A stretch of DNA of 39,205 bases from Fuerstiella sp. (GCA_022447185.1 JAKVAY010000004.1:1-39205); one strand, 5' to 3'; numbered from the stretch's first letter, positions 1 to 9,426 are shown. The notes: generated from the letters alone by a model not told the origin. Made by a program: numbers and translations.

Positions 1-2
1 AT

Positions 3-452
3 CAGGACGACGTTGTTTCCCAACTGACTCTTTCTGTTTATCGCAATCCAAGTATGCCTCGGGACGAAAGCCCTGCCGGAGACCTCGACTATCTGGGTGT
101 CGCCGGAATCGGCCCGAACGCAGCGTCACTTAAGAATCACGATCCGAATGCCGGAATCTTCGGTTACAACCGCAGGACTCGCATTCGAGACATCACCGAC
201 GGAACGTCACATACGATGATGATCGCGGATTCCGTCAAACCGAATCCATACACCCAAGGCCATCTTACCATTCGCGGTTTTTCAGAAAAGCCGTACATCA
301 ACGGTCCTGACGGAATCGGATCATCGCATTCAGGAGGAATGCAGGCGGCCTTCGCAGATGGCTCCGTTCGTTTCATATCGGAATCGATTGATCCGACTGT
401 GCTGGAAGCTTTGGCAACCAAAGCCGGCGGAGAAGTCGTGGGACAGTTTTAG
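3..452 (+). CDS. DUF1559 (H-X9-DG) protein, C-terminal part
   Basis: The frame is open from the left edge (base 3), so this is the 3' end of a gene whose start lies outside the window; the ATG at 54 is internal. The visible 149 residues carry the DUF1559 C-terminus: a GIFGYN...RIRDITDG stretch, then SSHSGGMQAAFADGSVRF. In that stretch His and Asp-Gly are separated by exactly nine residues, the 'prepilin-type processing-associated H-X9-DG' signature. Full-length members begin with a type IV pilin-like N-methylation signal and are greatly expanded in planctomycetes; they are thought to be surface or pseudopilin-like, with no defined biochemical role. The next gene starts 43 bp downstream, so the two are probably co-transcribed. 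The missing N-terminus means the prepilin leader cannot be confirmed. Confidence 0.9.
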   Translation, partial: QDDVVSQLTLSVYRNPSMPRDESPAGDLDYLGVAGIGPNAASLKNHDPNAGIFGYNRRTRIRDITDGTSHTMMIADSVKPNPYTQGHLTIRGFSEKPYINGPDGIGSSHSGGMQAAFADGSVRFISESIDPTVLEALATKAGGEVVGQF

Positions 453-495
453 AACCGATGTTACTGCCGGGACCAGGGAATTGAATGCTGCACCA

Positions 496-2901
496 ATGGA
501 ATACGTTTCGAAAACAGAAGCGACTCAGTTCCTGATCGCTGTTGCGGCGTTCGTCTGTTGCCTGGCACCAGGTCCCGCGGAATCTGCGGAGACTCTGAAC
601 TTCAGTCGAGACGTTCGCCCATTACTGTCGGATCACTGTTTTTCCTGTCATGGGCCGGATGAGGAACAGCGAATGGCCGATCTGCGTCTGGATCAGTCTG
701 AAGATTATTTTAAAGATCGTAACGGTCATCAGGTGTTGGATCCGGAGGATCCAACACGCAGTACATTGCTGGAAAGGATCACAGCAAAAGACCCGGACCT
801 TCGTATGCCGCCGCCTGCCGCCAACAAGCCACTCACCGAGGCTGAGATCGACATATTGCGCCGCTGGATCATGTCCGGTGCACCAATGACCGAGCACTGG
901 GCGTTTGTACCACCAAAGAGACATAAAACTCCCGTTCCCAAAGACCGCGACTGGCCTGAAGGATGGATCGATGATTTTATTCTCCACCGACTGGACTCTG
1001 AAGACATTGGACCGTCTCCCGATGCCGATGTCGTGACGTTGATGCGAAGACTTCATTTCGATCTCACCGGACTGCCACCCTCACCGGAAATCGTCAATCG
1101 GTATGCTGCGAACCCCGAGCCGGAAGCCTACGAGCAGATTGTTGATGAACTGTTGGAATCCGACGCATCTGCCGAACGACTTGCCGTCTATTGGCTGGAC
1201 CTCGTCCGTTATGCCGACACGGTAGGCTATCACGGCGATCAGGATCATCCGATCTCACCGTACAGAGACTGGGTGATTGATGCGTTTGCGTCCAACATGC
1301 CGTTTGATCAATTTACCCGGGAACAGCTGGCAGGTGATCTGATTAGCAATTCGACCATCGATCAGAAAATCGCATCCGGCTACAACCGCCTCCTGCAGAC
1401 TTCGCACGAAGGTGGGGTTCAGCCTGAAGAGTACCTCTCCATTTATGCGGCAGATCGAATTCGCAATTTGTCAGCCGTGTGGATGGGCGCCACTGTTGGG
1501 TGCGCCCAGTGTCACGATCACAAGTACGATCCGTACACCAGTCGGGATTTCTATTCGCTGGTCGCTTTCTTTGCCGATCTCGATGAGGATCAGCACTTTT
1601 ATGACGGCAACAACCGATTACCAACAAAACGCGCCCCGGAATTAGTCGTGCTGTCCAGGCGGGACCGCAGTCGACTGGCTGCACTTGAAATAAAGTTGCA
1701 GCAGATCGAATCTCAACTCAAAGAACGAACCAATGATCAGAGGCTGCTGGACTTAAAACAGGGTCATACTGAGTCAATCCGACATTTAGAGGAGTCTAAA
1801 CGTCGCACAATGATCAGTCGGGCGAAAGAACCTCGAACGATTCGCGTCCTGCCGCGAGGAAACTGGCTCGACGACACTGGTGAAATCGTTGGTCCGGCCG
1901 TCCCGGAATTTTTGGGAACGGTTAACTCTGCTGCAGGCAATCGGGCAACGCGACTGGATCTGGCTAACTGGCTCACGGATGCTGCACACGGCACTGGTCA
2001 GCTGACAGCACGAGTATTCGTCAATCGATTCTGGTATCTGCTGTTTGGACGGGGACTGGCTGCATCACTGGACGATTTTGGAGGCCAGGGAATCCCTCCG
2101 GACCACCCCGAACTGCTGGACCGACTGGCATTTGAATTTATTGACAGCAAATGGAATGTCAGACACATCCTAAAGCAGATCGTGATGAGTCATACTTATC
2201 GTCAATCTTCAAAATGGACGTCAATGTTGCAGCAGCGGGATCCGGAAAATCGGCTAATCGCTCGACAGACCTCAATGCGACTGCCCGCTGAGATGATTCG
2301 TGACAATGCGCTCCACGTTGCAGGGTTACTTGTGCGCAACGTAGGTGGCCCAAGTGTTCGTCCCTATCAGCCGGCCGGATACTATCGACATCTTAATTTT
2401 CCAAAGCGCAACTACTCACATCACGACGATGAACGCCAGTGGAGACGTGGTATATATGTTCACTGGCAGCGGCAATTTCTGCATCCAATGCTTAAGGCGT
2501 TCGATGCCCCAAGCAGAGAAGAATGCACTGCTCAACGGTTCAAAAGTAATACTCCGTTAGCAGCGCTCACCCTGCTGAATGACCCAACGTTTGTTGAAGC
2601 GGCCAGTGCCTTCGCGACCAGAGTTTTGGTGGAAAATCCGAATGCCGATACATCAACTCGTCTACGATTCGTGATGCTCGAAGCGTTGAACCGCGAGCCG
2701 GATACAACGGAAATCCAGCTGCTTACCGAACTGCTGGAGCAATCTCGGAATTCCTTTCGGCAGTCGGATAATCAGGCTGATCAGTTAATCTCTGCCGGTC
2801 TCAGCCCGCCACCACCGGACATCGACACGAAAGAACTGGCTGCATGGACAATGGTCGCACGTACTGTTCTGAATCTCGATGAATTGATCACTCGAAACTG
2901 A
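496..2901 (+). CDS. PSCyt1/DUF1549/DUF1553 cytochrome-type exported protein
   Basis: An 801-residue member of the planctomycete cytochrome-like family. From ATG 496 it has a signal peptide (hydrophobic at about residues 11-29), then PSCyt1 with a haem-binding CFSCH at 48-52. DUF1549 (PSCyt2) runs from about residue 157 and holds a second motif, CAQCHDHKYDP, from 336. A short charged coiled-coil-like linker spans about 390-450, and DUF1553 (PSD1) runs from about 482 to 760 (TARVFVNRFW, WNVRHILKQIVMSHTYR). The open frame extends upstream to 358, inside the preceding gene, so ATG 496 was chosen because the signal peptide starts there; TTG 481 is an alternative. It sits directly before a DUF1501 gene, the usual pairing in planctomycetes. 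Function is unproven; electron transfer or polysaccharide-linked oxidation outside the cytoplasm is an inference. It is short for the family because the LamG/concanavalin-like insert often found between the two DUFs is absent. Confidence 0.9.
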   Translation: MEYVSKTEATQFLIAVAAFVCCLAPGPAESAETLNFSRDVRPLLSDHCFSCHGPDEEQRMADLRLDQSEDYFKDRNGHQVLDPEDPTRSTLLERITAKDPDLRMPPPAANKPLTEAEIDILRRWIMSGAPMTEHWAFVPPKRHKTPVPKDRDWPEGWIDDFILHRLDSEDIGPSPDADVVTLMRRLHFDLTGLPPSPEIVNRYAANPEPEAYEQIVDELLESDASAERLAVYWLDLVRYADTVGYHGDQDHPISPYRDWVIDAFASNMPFDQFTREQLAGDLISNSTIDQKIASGYNRLLQTSHEGGVQPEEYLSIYAADRIRNLSAVWMGATVGCAQCHDHKYDPYTSRDFYSLVAFFADLDEDQHFYDGNNRLPTKRAPELVVLSRRDRSRLAALEIKLQQIESQLKERTNDQRLLDLKQGHTESIRHLEESKRRTMISRAKEPRTIRVLPRGNWLDDTGEIVGPAVPEFLGTVNSAAGNRATRLDLANWLTDAAHGTGQLTARVFVNRFWYLLFGRGLAASLDDFGGQGIPPDHPELLDRLAFEFIDSKWNVRHILKQIVMSHTYRQSSKWTSMLQQRDPENRLIARQTSMRLPAEMIRDNALHVAGLLVRNVGGPSVRPYQPAGYYRHLNFPKRNYSHHDDERQWRRGIYVHWQRQFLHPMLKAFDAPSREECTAQRFKSNTPLAALTLLNDPTFVEAASAFATRVLVENPNADTSTRLRFVMLEALNREPDTTEIQLLTELLEQSRNSFRQSDNQADQLISAGLSPPPPDIDTKELAAWTMVARTVLNLDELITRN

Positions 2902-2981
2902 ATCTCCAACACAGCCTGATTCGCATGTCGGCAGGTAGGCTCCGCATGAAATCAGGCCATTGAGGTTTTGAATCCACCACG

Positions 2982-4424
2982 ATGAACCGAATGACACCAC
3001 ATTCGACGTTCGAGACACAAGTCCGACGTCGCACGTTTTTGAGCCGATCAGCCGTCGGCGTCGGCGGTGCAGCACTCGCGGCTCTGGAGACAGCAGACGG
3101 CAGATCTCCCGTTACAACGTTAAATTCCGGGCTGCCGGCAATGCCTCAACTGTTGCCAAAAGCCAAGAGAGTCATCTTTCTGTGTATGGCAGGTGGGCCG
3201 TCACATCTGGAAACATTCGATTACAAACCGAAACTGGCATCGATGGATGGCCACCCCATGCCATCGTCGTTCACGGAGGGACAACCGATTGCACAATTAC
3301 AGGGCAAGGAACTCAGGTGTCAGGGCCCGCTGACTCGGTTCAAACCATGTGGCAGCAACGGCATCATGATCAGTGACTTCCTGCCGTGGCATCAGAAAAT
3401 GGCGGACGACATTTGTGTGATCCGTTCCATGGTAACCGAGCAGATCAATCATGACCCTGCTCATACTTTCATGAACACCGGAACTGCAATCAGCGGCCGA
3501 CCGTCTATGGGATCATGGATAAACTACGGTCTCGGCAGTGAATCACAGAATCTGCCAGGTTTTGTGGTGATGACAAGTGTTGGTGGCCGAAATCCTCAGC
3601 CCATTGCCTCCCGTCAGTGGTCCAGTGGTTTCCTTCCGGGTAGGTACCAGGGAATTGAATTCAATGCAACTGGTACTCCGGTGCACTATCTTGACTCTCC
3701 GGCGGGAGTGACCGTCGACAGCCAGCGTACTCTGATTAACACAGTTCGAAAGATGAACCGTCATCACAGCCGACAGAACAGGAATCCGTCAGTCGAAACT
3801 CGAATTGCTGCCTATGAAATGGCCTTTCGAATGCAGATGTCGGTACCGGAACTTCTGGATACGTCGAGTGAGCCACAACATATTCTTGAAATGTACGGCG
3901 CCACGCCCGGCGACGGTTCTTATGCGTCGAATTGTCTGCTGGCAAGAAGGCTTGCAGAAAGAGGTGTTCGCTTCATTCATCTGTATCACCGTGGCTGGGA
4001 CCATCATGGAGGATTGGTGAAATACATGAATACCTGTTGCGGGCTGACTGATCGACCCACATGGGCTCTGGTTCAGGATCTCCGTCAGCGAGGAATGCTG
4101 GACGATACACTGATCATCTGGGGTGGAGAGTTTGGTCGCACTCCCATGTTTCAGGGAAAGGGAGGCGCCGGGCGGGATCACCACATCAAGGGATTTTCCA
4201 TGTGGATGGCGGGTGGAGGAATCAAAGGCGGTATCACCTATGGCGACACAGATGAGCTGGGATACAATTCAGTGGCAAATGTCGTCCATGTCCGTGACCT
4301 GCACGCAACCATGCTTCACCTGCTGGGCATTGATCACAACCGCTTTTCAGTGAGATATCAGGGTCTGGATATGCAATTGACAGGAGTCGAAAACGCACGT
4401 GTGGTCCAGGATATTCTGTGCTGA
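2982..4424 (+). CDS. DUF1501 protein with Tat signal
   Basis: A 480-residue DUF1501 protein, a family with an alkaline phosphatase/sulfatase-like fold. The N-terminus has a twin-arginine signal (RRRTFLSR at 15-22 followed by a small-residue hydrophobic stretch), so it should be exported folded. Family landmarks are FLCMAGGPSHLETFDYKP near residue 66, NHDPAHTFMNTG, GSWINYGLGS, IHLYHRGWDHHG, and the C-terminal IIWGGEFGRTP...GRDHH block rich in His and Asp that could bind metal. It lies 80 bp after the DUF1549/DUF1553 gene on the same strand, the standard partner order. ATG 2982 is used; ATG 2991 is an in-frame alternative, and neither has a clear Shine-Dalgarno. Substrate unknown. Confidence 0.92.
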   Translation: MNRMTPHSTFETQVRRRTFLSRSAVGVGGAALAALETADGRSPVTTLNSGLPAMPQLLPKAKRVIFLCMAGGPSHLETFDYKPKLASMDGHPMPSSFTEGQPIAQLQGKELRCQGPLTRFKPCGSNGIMISDFLPWHQKMADDICVIRSMVTEQINHDPAHTFMNTGTAISGRPSMGSWINYGLGSESQNLPGFVVMTSVGGRNPQPIASRQWSSGFLPGRYQGIEFNATGTPVHYLDSPAGVTVDSQRTLINTVRKMNRHHSRQNRNPSVETRIAAYEMAFRMQMSVPELLDTSSEPQHILEMYGATPGDGSYASNCLLARRLAERGVRFIHLYHRGWDHHGGLVKYMNTCCGLTDRPTWALVQDLRQRGMLDDTLIIWGGEFGRTPMFQGKGGAGRDHHIKGFSMWMAGGGIKGGITYGDTDELGYNSVANVVHVRDLHATMLHLLGIDHNRFSVRYQGLDMQLTGVENARVVQDILC

Positions 4425-4585
4425 CGTAAAGCGTCCAGACATCCGGCGAACATCGATGAGAACACCTTCGTCAGGCCGGGAGCGAAAAGAACCCGGATTT
4501 TCCATGTGTCCCTTCGATATCCTCCGCTGCAGCCGAGCGATATTAGACTTAATCCGAAATTCAATTCACGCAGGTGTGCCGGAAC

Positions 4586-5956
4586 ATGAACATAAAAACA
4601 GTCCCATTGCTGATTCTAAGTGCAGTCACACTGATCGACGGCCGTGTCTACAGTGGTCCACACGAAGTGCAGCTGACATTCGATGCGTGGAACCACCGAC
4701 TGGACAACAACGATAATTTTTCACCGGACGATCGATGGCTGGTTTATGACACACGTCCCGACAACGGTGGTATTCGAATGGGACGGCGCATCGAGAAAGT
4801 GAATGTACTGTCCGGAAATATTGTCACGATCTACAGAGCACCCAATGCCACTACGACCGGACCGGGGATTGCAGCCGCAAGTTACCACCCGACCGAAAAC
4901 AAAATCGTGTTCATCCACGGACTGCTGAATCATTCCAGGTCGCAACCCTATGACTGGTGGAGACGATTCGGAATGATGATCGACGAAACCAGACCCGAAA
5001 GAACGATCATTATCGATGCCAGAGACGTCGTGCCACCGTTTACCACAGGTGCCCTGCGAGGTGGAACGCATCGGCATGAATTCAGCGGCGATGGGAAATG
5101 GATTGGATTCACATACAATGACGCCCTGATGGCTGCCACTGGTGAACGGTACAATCTCCGAACCATCGGTGTCACCAGGCTCGACAGCCCGATCAGAATC
5201 AATGGGCCGAAAGATGGAGCCAGTTTTTCCGGCGCTGGAACGTCGGCACTGGTTGTTCGGGTGACCCCGGATCCGATCCCGGGTTCCGACGAAATCAGTC
5301 GCGCATCATCCGACAGCTGGATCGGAACCCATGGCTATACAACAGCCGACGGACGCAAACAGCGGGCTCGCGCTTTTCTTGGAAAAGTTATCAGTCTCTC
5401 CGGCAAAGAAGTCTCAGAACTGTTTGTGGTCGACATTCCGCCGGACCTGACCGTTCCGGGAGACCATGGTCCGCTGGAAGGAACGACGCAGACAATGCCA
5501 ATGCCACCGCACGGTACAGTCCAGCGTCGACTGACATCGACGGTGGATCAGCGGTTTCCGGGTTTTACCGGTAATGTTCGGTCGAGTACTGATGGAGCAA
5601 TGCTGGCCTGCCTCGCCAGGGACGAACACGGTGTTGCCCAGGTCGTTCTGGCCTCCCCGGTGGATGGCAGCAGGCAACAGCTAACGTCATTCGACTCTGC
5701 CGTACAGTCCGACGTCAGATGGCATCCGGATGGCCTTCATGTGTGTTTTGTTCAGGACAACACAATCGTCATTGCGAATGTTGAGAATTCGTCGTATCGC
5801 AGGGTGACACAAAAGTCGACGGCCAGCCCGTTTGCTCTGGTCTGGAGTCGTAGTGGTGATTCGATCGCTTTCAATCGCAGACGACAGGACAGCAGGTCTG
5901 GCAATTCGTATGCGCAAGTGTTCATCGTCCACATTACGACCGATGATTTACCATGA
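4586..5956 (+). CDS. YidR-like DUF3748 beta-propeller protein
   Basis: A 456-residue protein that I recognise as a relative of Escherichia coli YidR (DUF3748). Shared landmarks are FSPDDRWLVYDTRP near the N-terminus, a YHPTENKIVFIHG block, TTGALRGGTHRHEFSGDGKWIGFTYND, PGSDEISRAS and GTVQRRLT. The repeated blades (SxDG, WHPDG, WSRSGDSIAF) fit a TolB-like beta-propeller. ATG 4586 opens a short signal-like stretch (MNIKTVPLLILSAVTLIDG) and has AGGTG about 10 bp upstream; a GTG at 4574 would add four residues. The E. coli gene lies near sugar-acid and sulfatase genes, but its function is not established. Here it follows the DUF1501 gene by 161 bp and may extend that secreted-protein operon. A binding or sensing role at the cell surface is inference. 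Confidence 0.85.
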   Translation: MNIKTVPLLILSAVTLIDGRVYSGPHEVQLTFDAWNHRLDNNDNFSPDDRWLVYDTRPDNGGIRMGRRIEKVNVLSGNIVTIYRAPNATTTGPGIAAASYHPTENKIVFIHGLLNHSRSQPYDWWRRFGMMIDETRPERTIIIDARDVVPPFTTGALRGGTHRHEFSGDGKWIGFTYNDALMAATGERYNLRTIGVTRLDSPIRINGPKDGASFSGAGTSALVVRVTPDPIPGSDEISRASSDSWIGTHGYTTADGRKQRARAFLGKVISLSGKEVSELFVVDIPPDLTVPGDHGPLEGTTQTMPMPPHGTVQRRLTSTVDQRFPGFTGNVRSSTDGAMLACLARDEHGVAQVVLASPVDGSRQQLTSFDSAVQSDVRWHPDGLHVCFVQDNTIVIANVENSSYRRVTQKSTASPFALVWSRSGDSIAFNRRRQDSRSGNSYAQVFIVHITTDDLP

Positions 5957-6698
5957 CCTGGTCAATGTCAGACGTGTTTTGCCCATCTAGCCCCGATGGC
6001 AGCACAACGTCATCTCAAACCCGGAAAGTTGTACGATCGAAAAGAGCAAATCTTGACGTGATGAGGAAGAAGCAGGTCGGGCCGTGAATCCCACGTCCAT
6101 TCAGTACTCGAAGATAAACAAACACGGCGGTGGCCAGTGTCTCTGCATCTTCCGTGCGCATCTGCACCAATTCATTGGGAACACTGAGAGCCCAGACACA
6201 CCATCAAAGTGCGAACTGATGCTTCTCGAATGACCGCAAATACGCCGACGGAAACGTCATTCAATTCAACTCCAGTGCCACCGACTGCCACACAGCGTCA
6301 GAAAGCGGACACGCTGGTCGTGACTCAAAAAGTGGCAATTCTGCGTGTACGGCAACAGTACTGATCACCTGTAAAGCGTTGCGTGAATTGACACAGAGTG
6401 GCACCGTTCCGCAGGTGAAGAGTGAATTGAAAATATTGAACCTACAAAATGCCCCACAGACCGACCGACAGGAACATCACGGGCGGACAATCAAAAGCAG
6501 CCAAACAACGTCTCACCGGACACTCGTGCCCTGCGGTAATTGTTCGAGCAACATCCAATTCATCAGTAACCTGGCTCAGCCGAGGCTAAAAATCACCATG
6601 GCTGCCTCCGACATCAAGGTCGTGAGCAGACAAAGTCAGGCTCGTTCAGCGCACCGCGAACCCACTGGCAAACCTAGGATCGCCCTGGTGTCAGATAC
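5957..6698. other. Gene-poor stretch, no supported gene
   Basis: About 740 bp with no ORF I can defend. A 174-residue plus-strand frame (6379-6903) runs through it, but its second half is antisense to the RRM gene and the first half matches nothing I know. A 44-codon frame at 6230-6364 (Thr/Pro-rich) has ordinary codon use but no recognisable similarity. It could be decayed coding sequence. Confidence 0.6.
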
Positions 6699-6729
6699 GA
6701 CTCCGGTGGCTCATAGTCACACCGGAGTC
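6699..6729 (-). terminator. Inverted repeat, candidate terminator of the RRM gene
   Basis: A perfect 10-bp stem (GACTCCGGTG at 6699-6708 pairs with CACCGGAGTC at 6720-6729) with an 11-nt loop, 55 bp beyond the stop of the minus-strand RRM gene. There is no clear U-tract on either side, so it may be a 3'-end stabilising hairpin rather than a classical intrinsic terminator. Confidence 0.5.
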
Positions 6730-6783
6730 ATGCTGGTTCCCGTAAAGTCGGCTAATGTGTGCAGATCAAGACGATACAACCGC

Positions 6784-7095
6784 TTAGTAGCGGTCGCGTC
6801 CTCCTCCGCCACCATACCCACCTCGTCCTCCACCACCCCCGCCACGTCGGTCTTCGCGAGGACGAGCTTCGTTGACGACGATCTGGCGACCATCCAGATC
6901 TGAACCATTCAGAGCTTCAATGGCTTCGTCTCCACCAGAATCCATTTCCACGAATCCAAATCCTTTGGATCGTCCAGTTTCTCGATCACTAATGACCTTG
7001 GCCGAAGTGACGACACCAAACTGAGCAAATGCCTGCTCAAGTCCTTCAGAGGTCGTGCCCCACGCGAGGCTTCCAACAAAAATGTTCTTACTCAT
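6784..7095 (-). CDS. Glycine-rich RRM RNA-binding protein
   Basis: A 103-residue protein made of one RNA-recognition motif and a short Gly-rich tail. RNP2 is IFVGSL (5-10) and RNP1 is KGFGFVEM (44-51); the tail from about residue 84 is runs of Gly with interspersed Arg and Tyr (GGYGGGGGRDRY). This is the architecture of the small cyanobacterial Rbp proteins and plant glycine-rich RNA-binding proteins, which bind single-stranded RNA and are often cold-induced. ATG 7095 was chosen over the upstream GTG 7116 because AAGGG lies seven bases before it and MSKNIFVGSL is the usual N-terminus. It stands alone on the minus strand in a gene-poor region, with about 700 bp of leader or intergenic DNA upstream. 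RNA chaperone function is inferred from the family. Confidence 0.93.
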   Translation of the reverse strand: MSKNIFVGSLAWGTTSEGLEQAFAQFGVVTSAKVISDRETGRSKGFGFVEMDSGGDEAIEALNGSDLDGRQIVVNEARPREDRRGGGGGGRGGYGGGGGRDRY

Positions 7096-7814
7096 TCCCA
7101 AACCCTTGAGCTTCACAGCTACAAAAACACCAGTGTTGCTGCCACACAGCAGCGATTGAAATCTGGATGTTGAAACGAAGACTTCATTGAAGTGCCATCA
7201 TCGAGCGGGTTACTTTTCAGTGACTCCCTAGTCAGACACGCATGTCTTCCTGAAGCCGACTCCTGACACCCATTTACTCAGAAATGACCAAAACGAAGTC
7301 AATATCAAATCCAGATTTTGGTGACGCTACCCATACGAGCCCGGAATAGCAACACCAGCTCGCAATCTACAGCAAAATCAATGGCAGATCGAAAAACCAG
7401 AAAATGAGCCCTGCCGTGCTGCCCTTCGGTGCTGATGGACAAACAATCCATACTGAACGCGTTTTGGGGACCGGTCGGCAAGACCAAAACCGCAGCCTTT
7501 CTGGAGAGCTTTGGAAGGCTGCGGGCCCGTGGGCTGACTTGCCAACCACTCCGTTAAAACCACGGAAAACGAGCGAAAAAAACCTGTTTACTGGCCGGGG
7601 CTACCTGCAAATTCCAACGTATTCCGCGACTCTTTGATTCGTATCTGACCAAACACCATATTTCGCCGGCGTTCATTCAGTAGCGTTTCTCCCATTGTTG
7701 TCTCCGCGTATGTGCTGCGTACTGTGGCGGCTGACCAGAGGCCTTGTCTATGATCTTCGGAAGTGAAATCACTGCACAACGTAAAATAAGTGAAAGCGAC
7801 GGAATTCGGTGCGG
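7096..7814. other. Intergenic region between divergent RRM and oxidoreductase genes
   Basis: About 720 bp without a supported gene. It holds the upstream region of the RRM gene, including a small GCTGC/GCAGC hairpin near 7138-7153 that would fall in its 5' leader. It also holds the strong hairpin at 7490-7524. Several overlapping minus-strand frames of 60-63 codons (7305-7563, 7588-7779) have no recognisable product and I treat them as noise. A small RNA cannot be excluded. Confidence 0.5.
7490..7524 (-). terminator. Strong 12-bp hairpin, terminator-like on the minus strand
   Basis: Twelve pairs: CCGCAGCCTTTC at 7490-7501 with GGAAGGCTGCGG at 7513-7524, including one G-U pair, and an 11-nt loop. 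Read on the minus strand the stem is followed by GTTTTGGTCTT, which is moderately U-rich, so it could end a leftward transcript. No gene is visible upstream of it on that strand (7525-7814). A second inverted pair, GTTTTGG (from 7461) and CCAAAAC (to 7490), abuts it. Confidence 0.45.
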
Positions 7815-9131
7815 ATGAATGGAATGAGCAATTCAGAACGAACGCTTAATGTCGCCATCATCGGTGGCGGAATGTTCTTTGATGAAATCATTGGACAAAG
7901 TTTCACGGATTTCATGCGTGGCGGCATATCGGGAGCTCTGACGAGCATTGGTATGAGCCACCTGGCCGCCGATGTCGCTGACGTGCAGATCCGGGTGTCG
8001 GCAGTTGGAACCAGAAGCGAAGCAAGCGGTACCGCCGGCCGGATCGTAACCAGGTTTGCTGAGGAATTTCCGGAAGCTCGGGTCGACGCGTGCTACGGTG
8101 AAACTGTCTGGAAGGAAATTCTGAACTCACATCGACCAGACATCCTGTTCGTCGCGACCCCGGATCACATTCATACACAACCCATTCTCGACGCACTCGA
8201 CGCCGGGTGTGATGTAATTACGGAAAAGCCACTTTGTCTGACGCTGGAAGAGACTGACCGAATCCTTGCGAAAGCAAAACAGACTCAGCGAATTGTGGCC
8301 GTTGACATGCACAAGCGTTTCGATCCGTTTGTTCGCGAGATGATGGCAAACGCCCGCAATAAGTACGGAACAATCAATCGTGTGCGTGCCGTTTTGGAAG
8401 AACCGCTGGAAGTCAGTACAGACATCTTTGCCTGGGCAGAAAACAGCAATCCTTTCGCCTATGTCGGCTGCCATTGGCTGGACGTTGTACATCACTACCT
8501 AGATGTTAAACCCCGGACCGTCTTCGCGACCGGTCAGAAACACCTCCTGGCAGGATGGGATGAACACCACTTAGAAGTTGCTCGCCGCCGCCGTGTACAG
8601 CCATCGAGTTTCAGACGTCGACACAAAATCAACACCTGGGACAGTGTGGATGTTGCCGTAACATACGATGACGGGATGCGGGGTGACTACAACAACAACT
8701 GGATCAATCCCGCGGAGTTCGAAGGTGCCGTGAATCAGGAGATTGAGTTGTACGGGATTTATGGTCGAGGTATCGTTGATCAGCAGGATCGAGGTTACCG
8801 TGAGGCCATCATCGGCGACGGGTCACGAACGCGCAACCCGTCATTTGGAGGCCAGATCCATCACTGTGGGGCATATCCGGAACTGTTCGGTTACGGCAAG
8901 GCTTCAATTGCCTCGGGGCTGCTGGCTATCATTCGAAGACGACTGCTGGGCGAGTCTACTGAATCACTTAATAAAACCTACCCCACGGCCGCCAGTCAGC
9001 GTGAAGTCGTGCAGGTGATCGAAGCAGCCACGGTTGTTGCCGAAAAAAATCACCAGCACTTTCAGGCCGGGCGTGGAACTCCGGCCACTGCAATTCTCAG
9101 CGATTCCACCATTCAATATATCGAACCCTGA
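7815..9131 (+). CDS. Gfo/Idh/MocA family NAD(P)-dependent oxidoreductase
   Basis: A 438-residue dehydrogenase of the Gfo/Idh/MocA family. The N-terminal Rossmann fold begins NVAIIGGGMFFDEIIG, followed by DILFVATPDHIHTQPILDALDAG and the family hallmark EKP (TEKPLCLT). The C-terminal alpha/beta domain contains VGCHWLDVVHHYLDVKP, with the His pair expected near the active site, and a YDDGMRGDYNNNW segment. Members oxidise or reduce sugars and cyclitols with NAD(P). Planctomycetes carry many such genes, and the substrate cannot be read from sequence. ATG 7815 is used, with GTG 7809 and ATG 7824 also in frame; MSNSERTLNVAIIGG from 7824 is equally natural. No sugar-utilisation genes flank it. Confidence 0.9.
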   Translation: MNGMSNSERTLNVAIIGGGMFFDEIIGQSFTDFMRGGISGALTSIGMSHLAADVADVQIRVSAVGTRSEASGTAGRIVTRFAEEFPEARVDACYGETVWKEILNSHRPDILFVATPDHIHTQPILDALDAGCDVITEKPLCLTLEETDRILAKAKQTQRIVAVDMHKRFDPFVREMMANARNKYGTINRVRAVLEEPLEVSTDIFAWAENSNPFAYVGCHWLDVVHHYLDVKPRTVFATGQKHLLAGWDEHHLEVARRRRVQPSSFRRRHKINTWDSVDVAVTYDDGMRGDYNNNWINPAEFEGAVNQEIELYGIYGRGIVDQQDRGYREAIIGDGSRTRNPSFGGQIHHCGAYPELFGYGKASIASGLLAIIRRRLLGESTESLNKTYPTAASQREVVQVIEAATVVAEKNHQHFQAGRGTPATAILSDSTIQYIEP

Positions 9132-9295
9132 AGGAAACGGTTCCACGATGTCAGGGAATCATTATCGACGAACCAAACGGCAGCCGAAAGTATCACATTC
9201 TCCTCCTCCGGACCGGCCTGCTTCAATAGTGAACAAGAGCAACATAACAGTTACGGGCTGAGGGTCAGAAAGGATTCGGAACGGACCGTTACGTT

Positions 9296-9324
9296 TGCTG
9301 ACTCACTCAGCGTTATTTGGTTTT
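9296..9324 (+). terminator. Candidate terminator after the oxidoreductase gene
   Basis: A short stem (GCTGA at 9297-9301 pairs with TCAGC at 9307-9311, with a flanking T-G pair) and a 5-nt loop, followed by GTTATTTGGTTTTATC. The U-rich tail is interrupted and the stem is short, so the call is tentative. The rest of 9132-9426 holds no supported gene; a 37-codon frame at 9148-9261 was rejected. Confidence 0.35.
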
Positions 9325-9426
9325 ATCAAGGGTACAACAGGGACACAGTCCGCAATCGTCTGTCTGAAACGATGACGACCAACATATTTTCCTCAGCATT
9401 AACCGGATGATCCCGCATGCAGTGCA

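Noticed and set aside
6230..6364. 44-codon Thr/Pro-rich frame
   Set aside because: Plausible codon use, but no start signal, no family and no context.
6379..6903. 174-codon plus-strand ORF
   Set aside because: Its second half is antisense to the well-supported RRM gene; the Ser/Thr-rich stretch is the reverse of the Gly codons.
7305..7563. Three overlapping minus-strand frames of 60-61 codons
   Set aside because: Mutually overlapping, compositionally random and without a ribosome site.
9148..9261. 37-codon basic peptide with AAGGAAA upstream
   Set aside because: Good ribosome-site spacing but no similarity, no conserved features and a length easily reached by chance.
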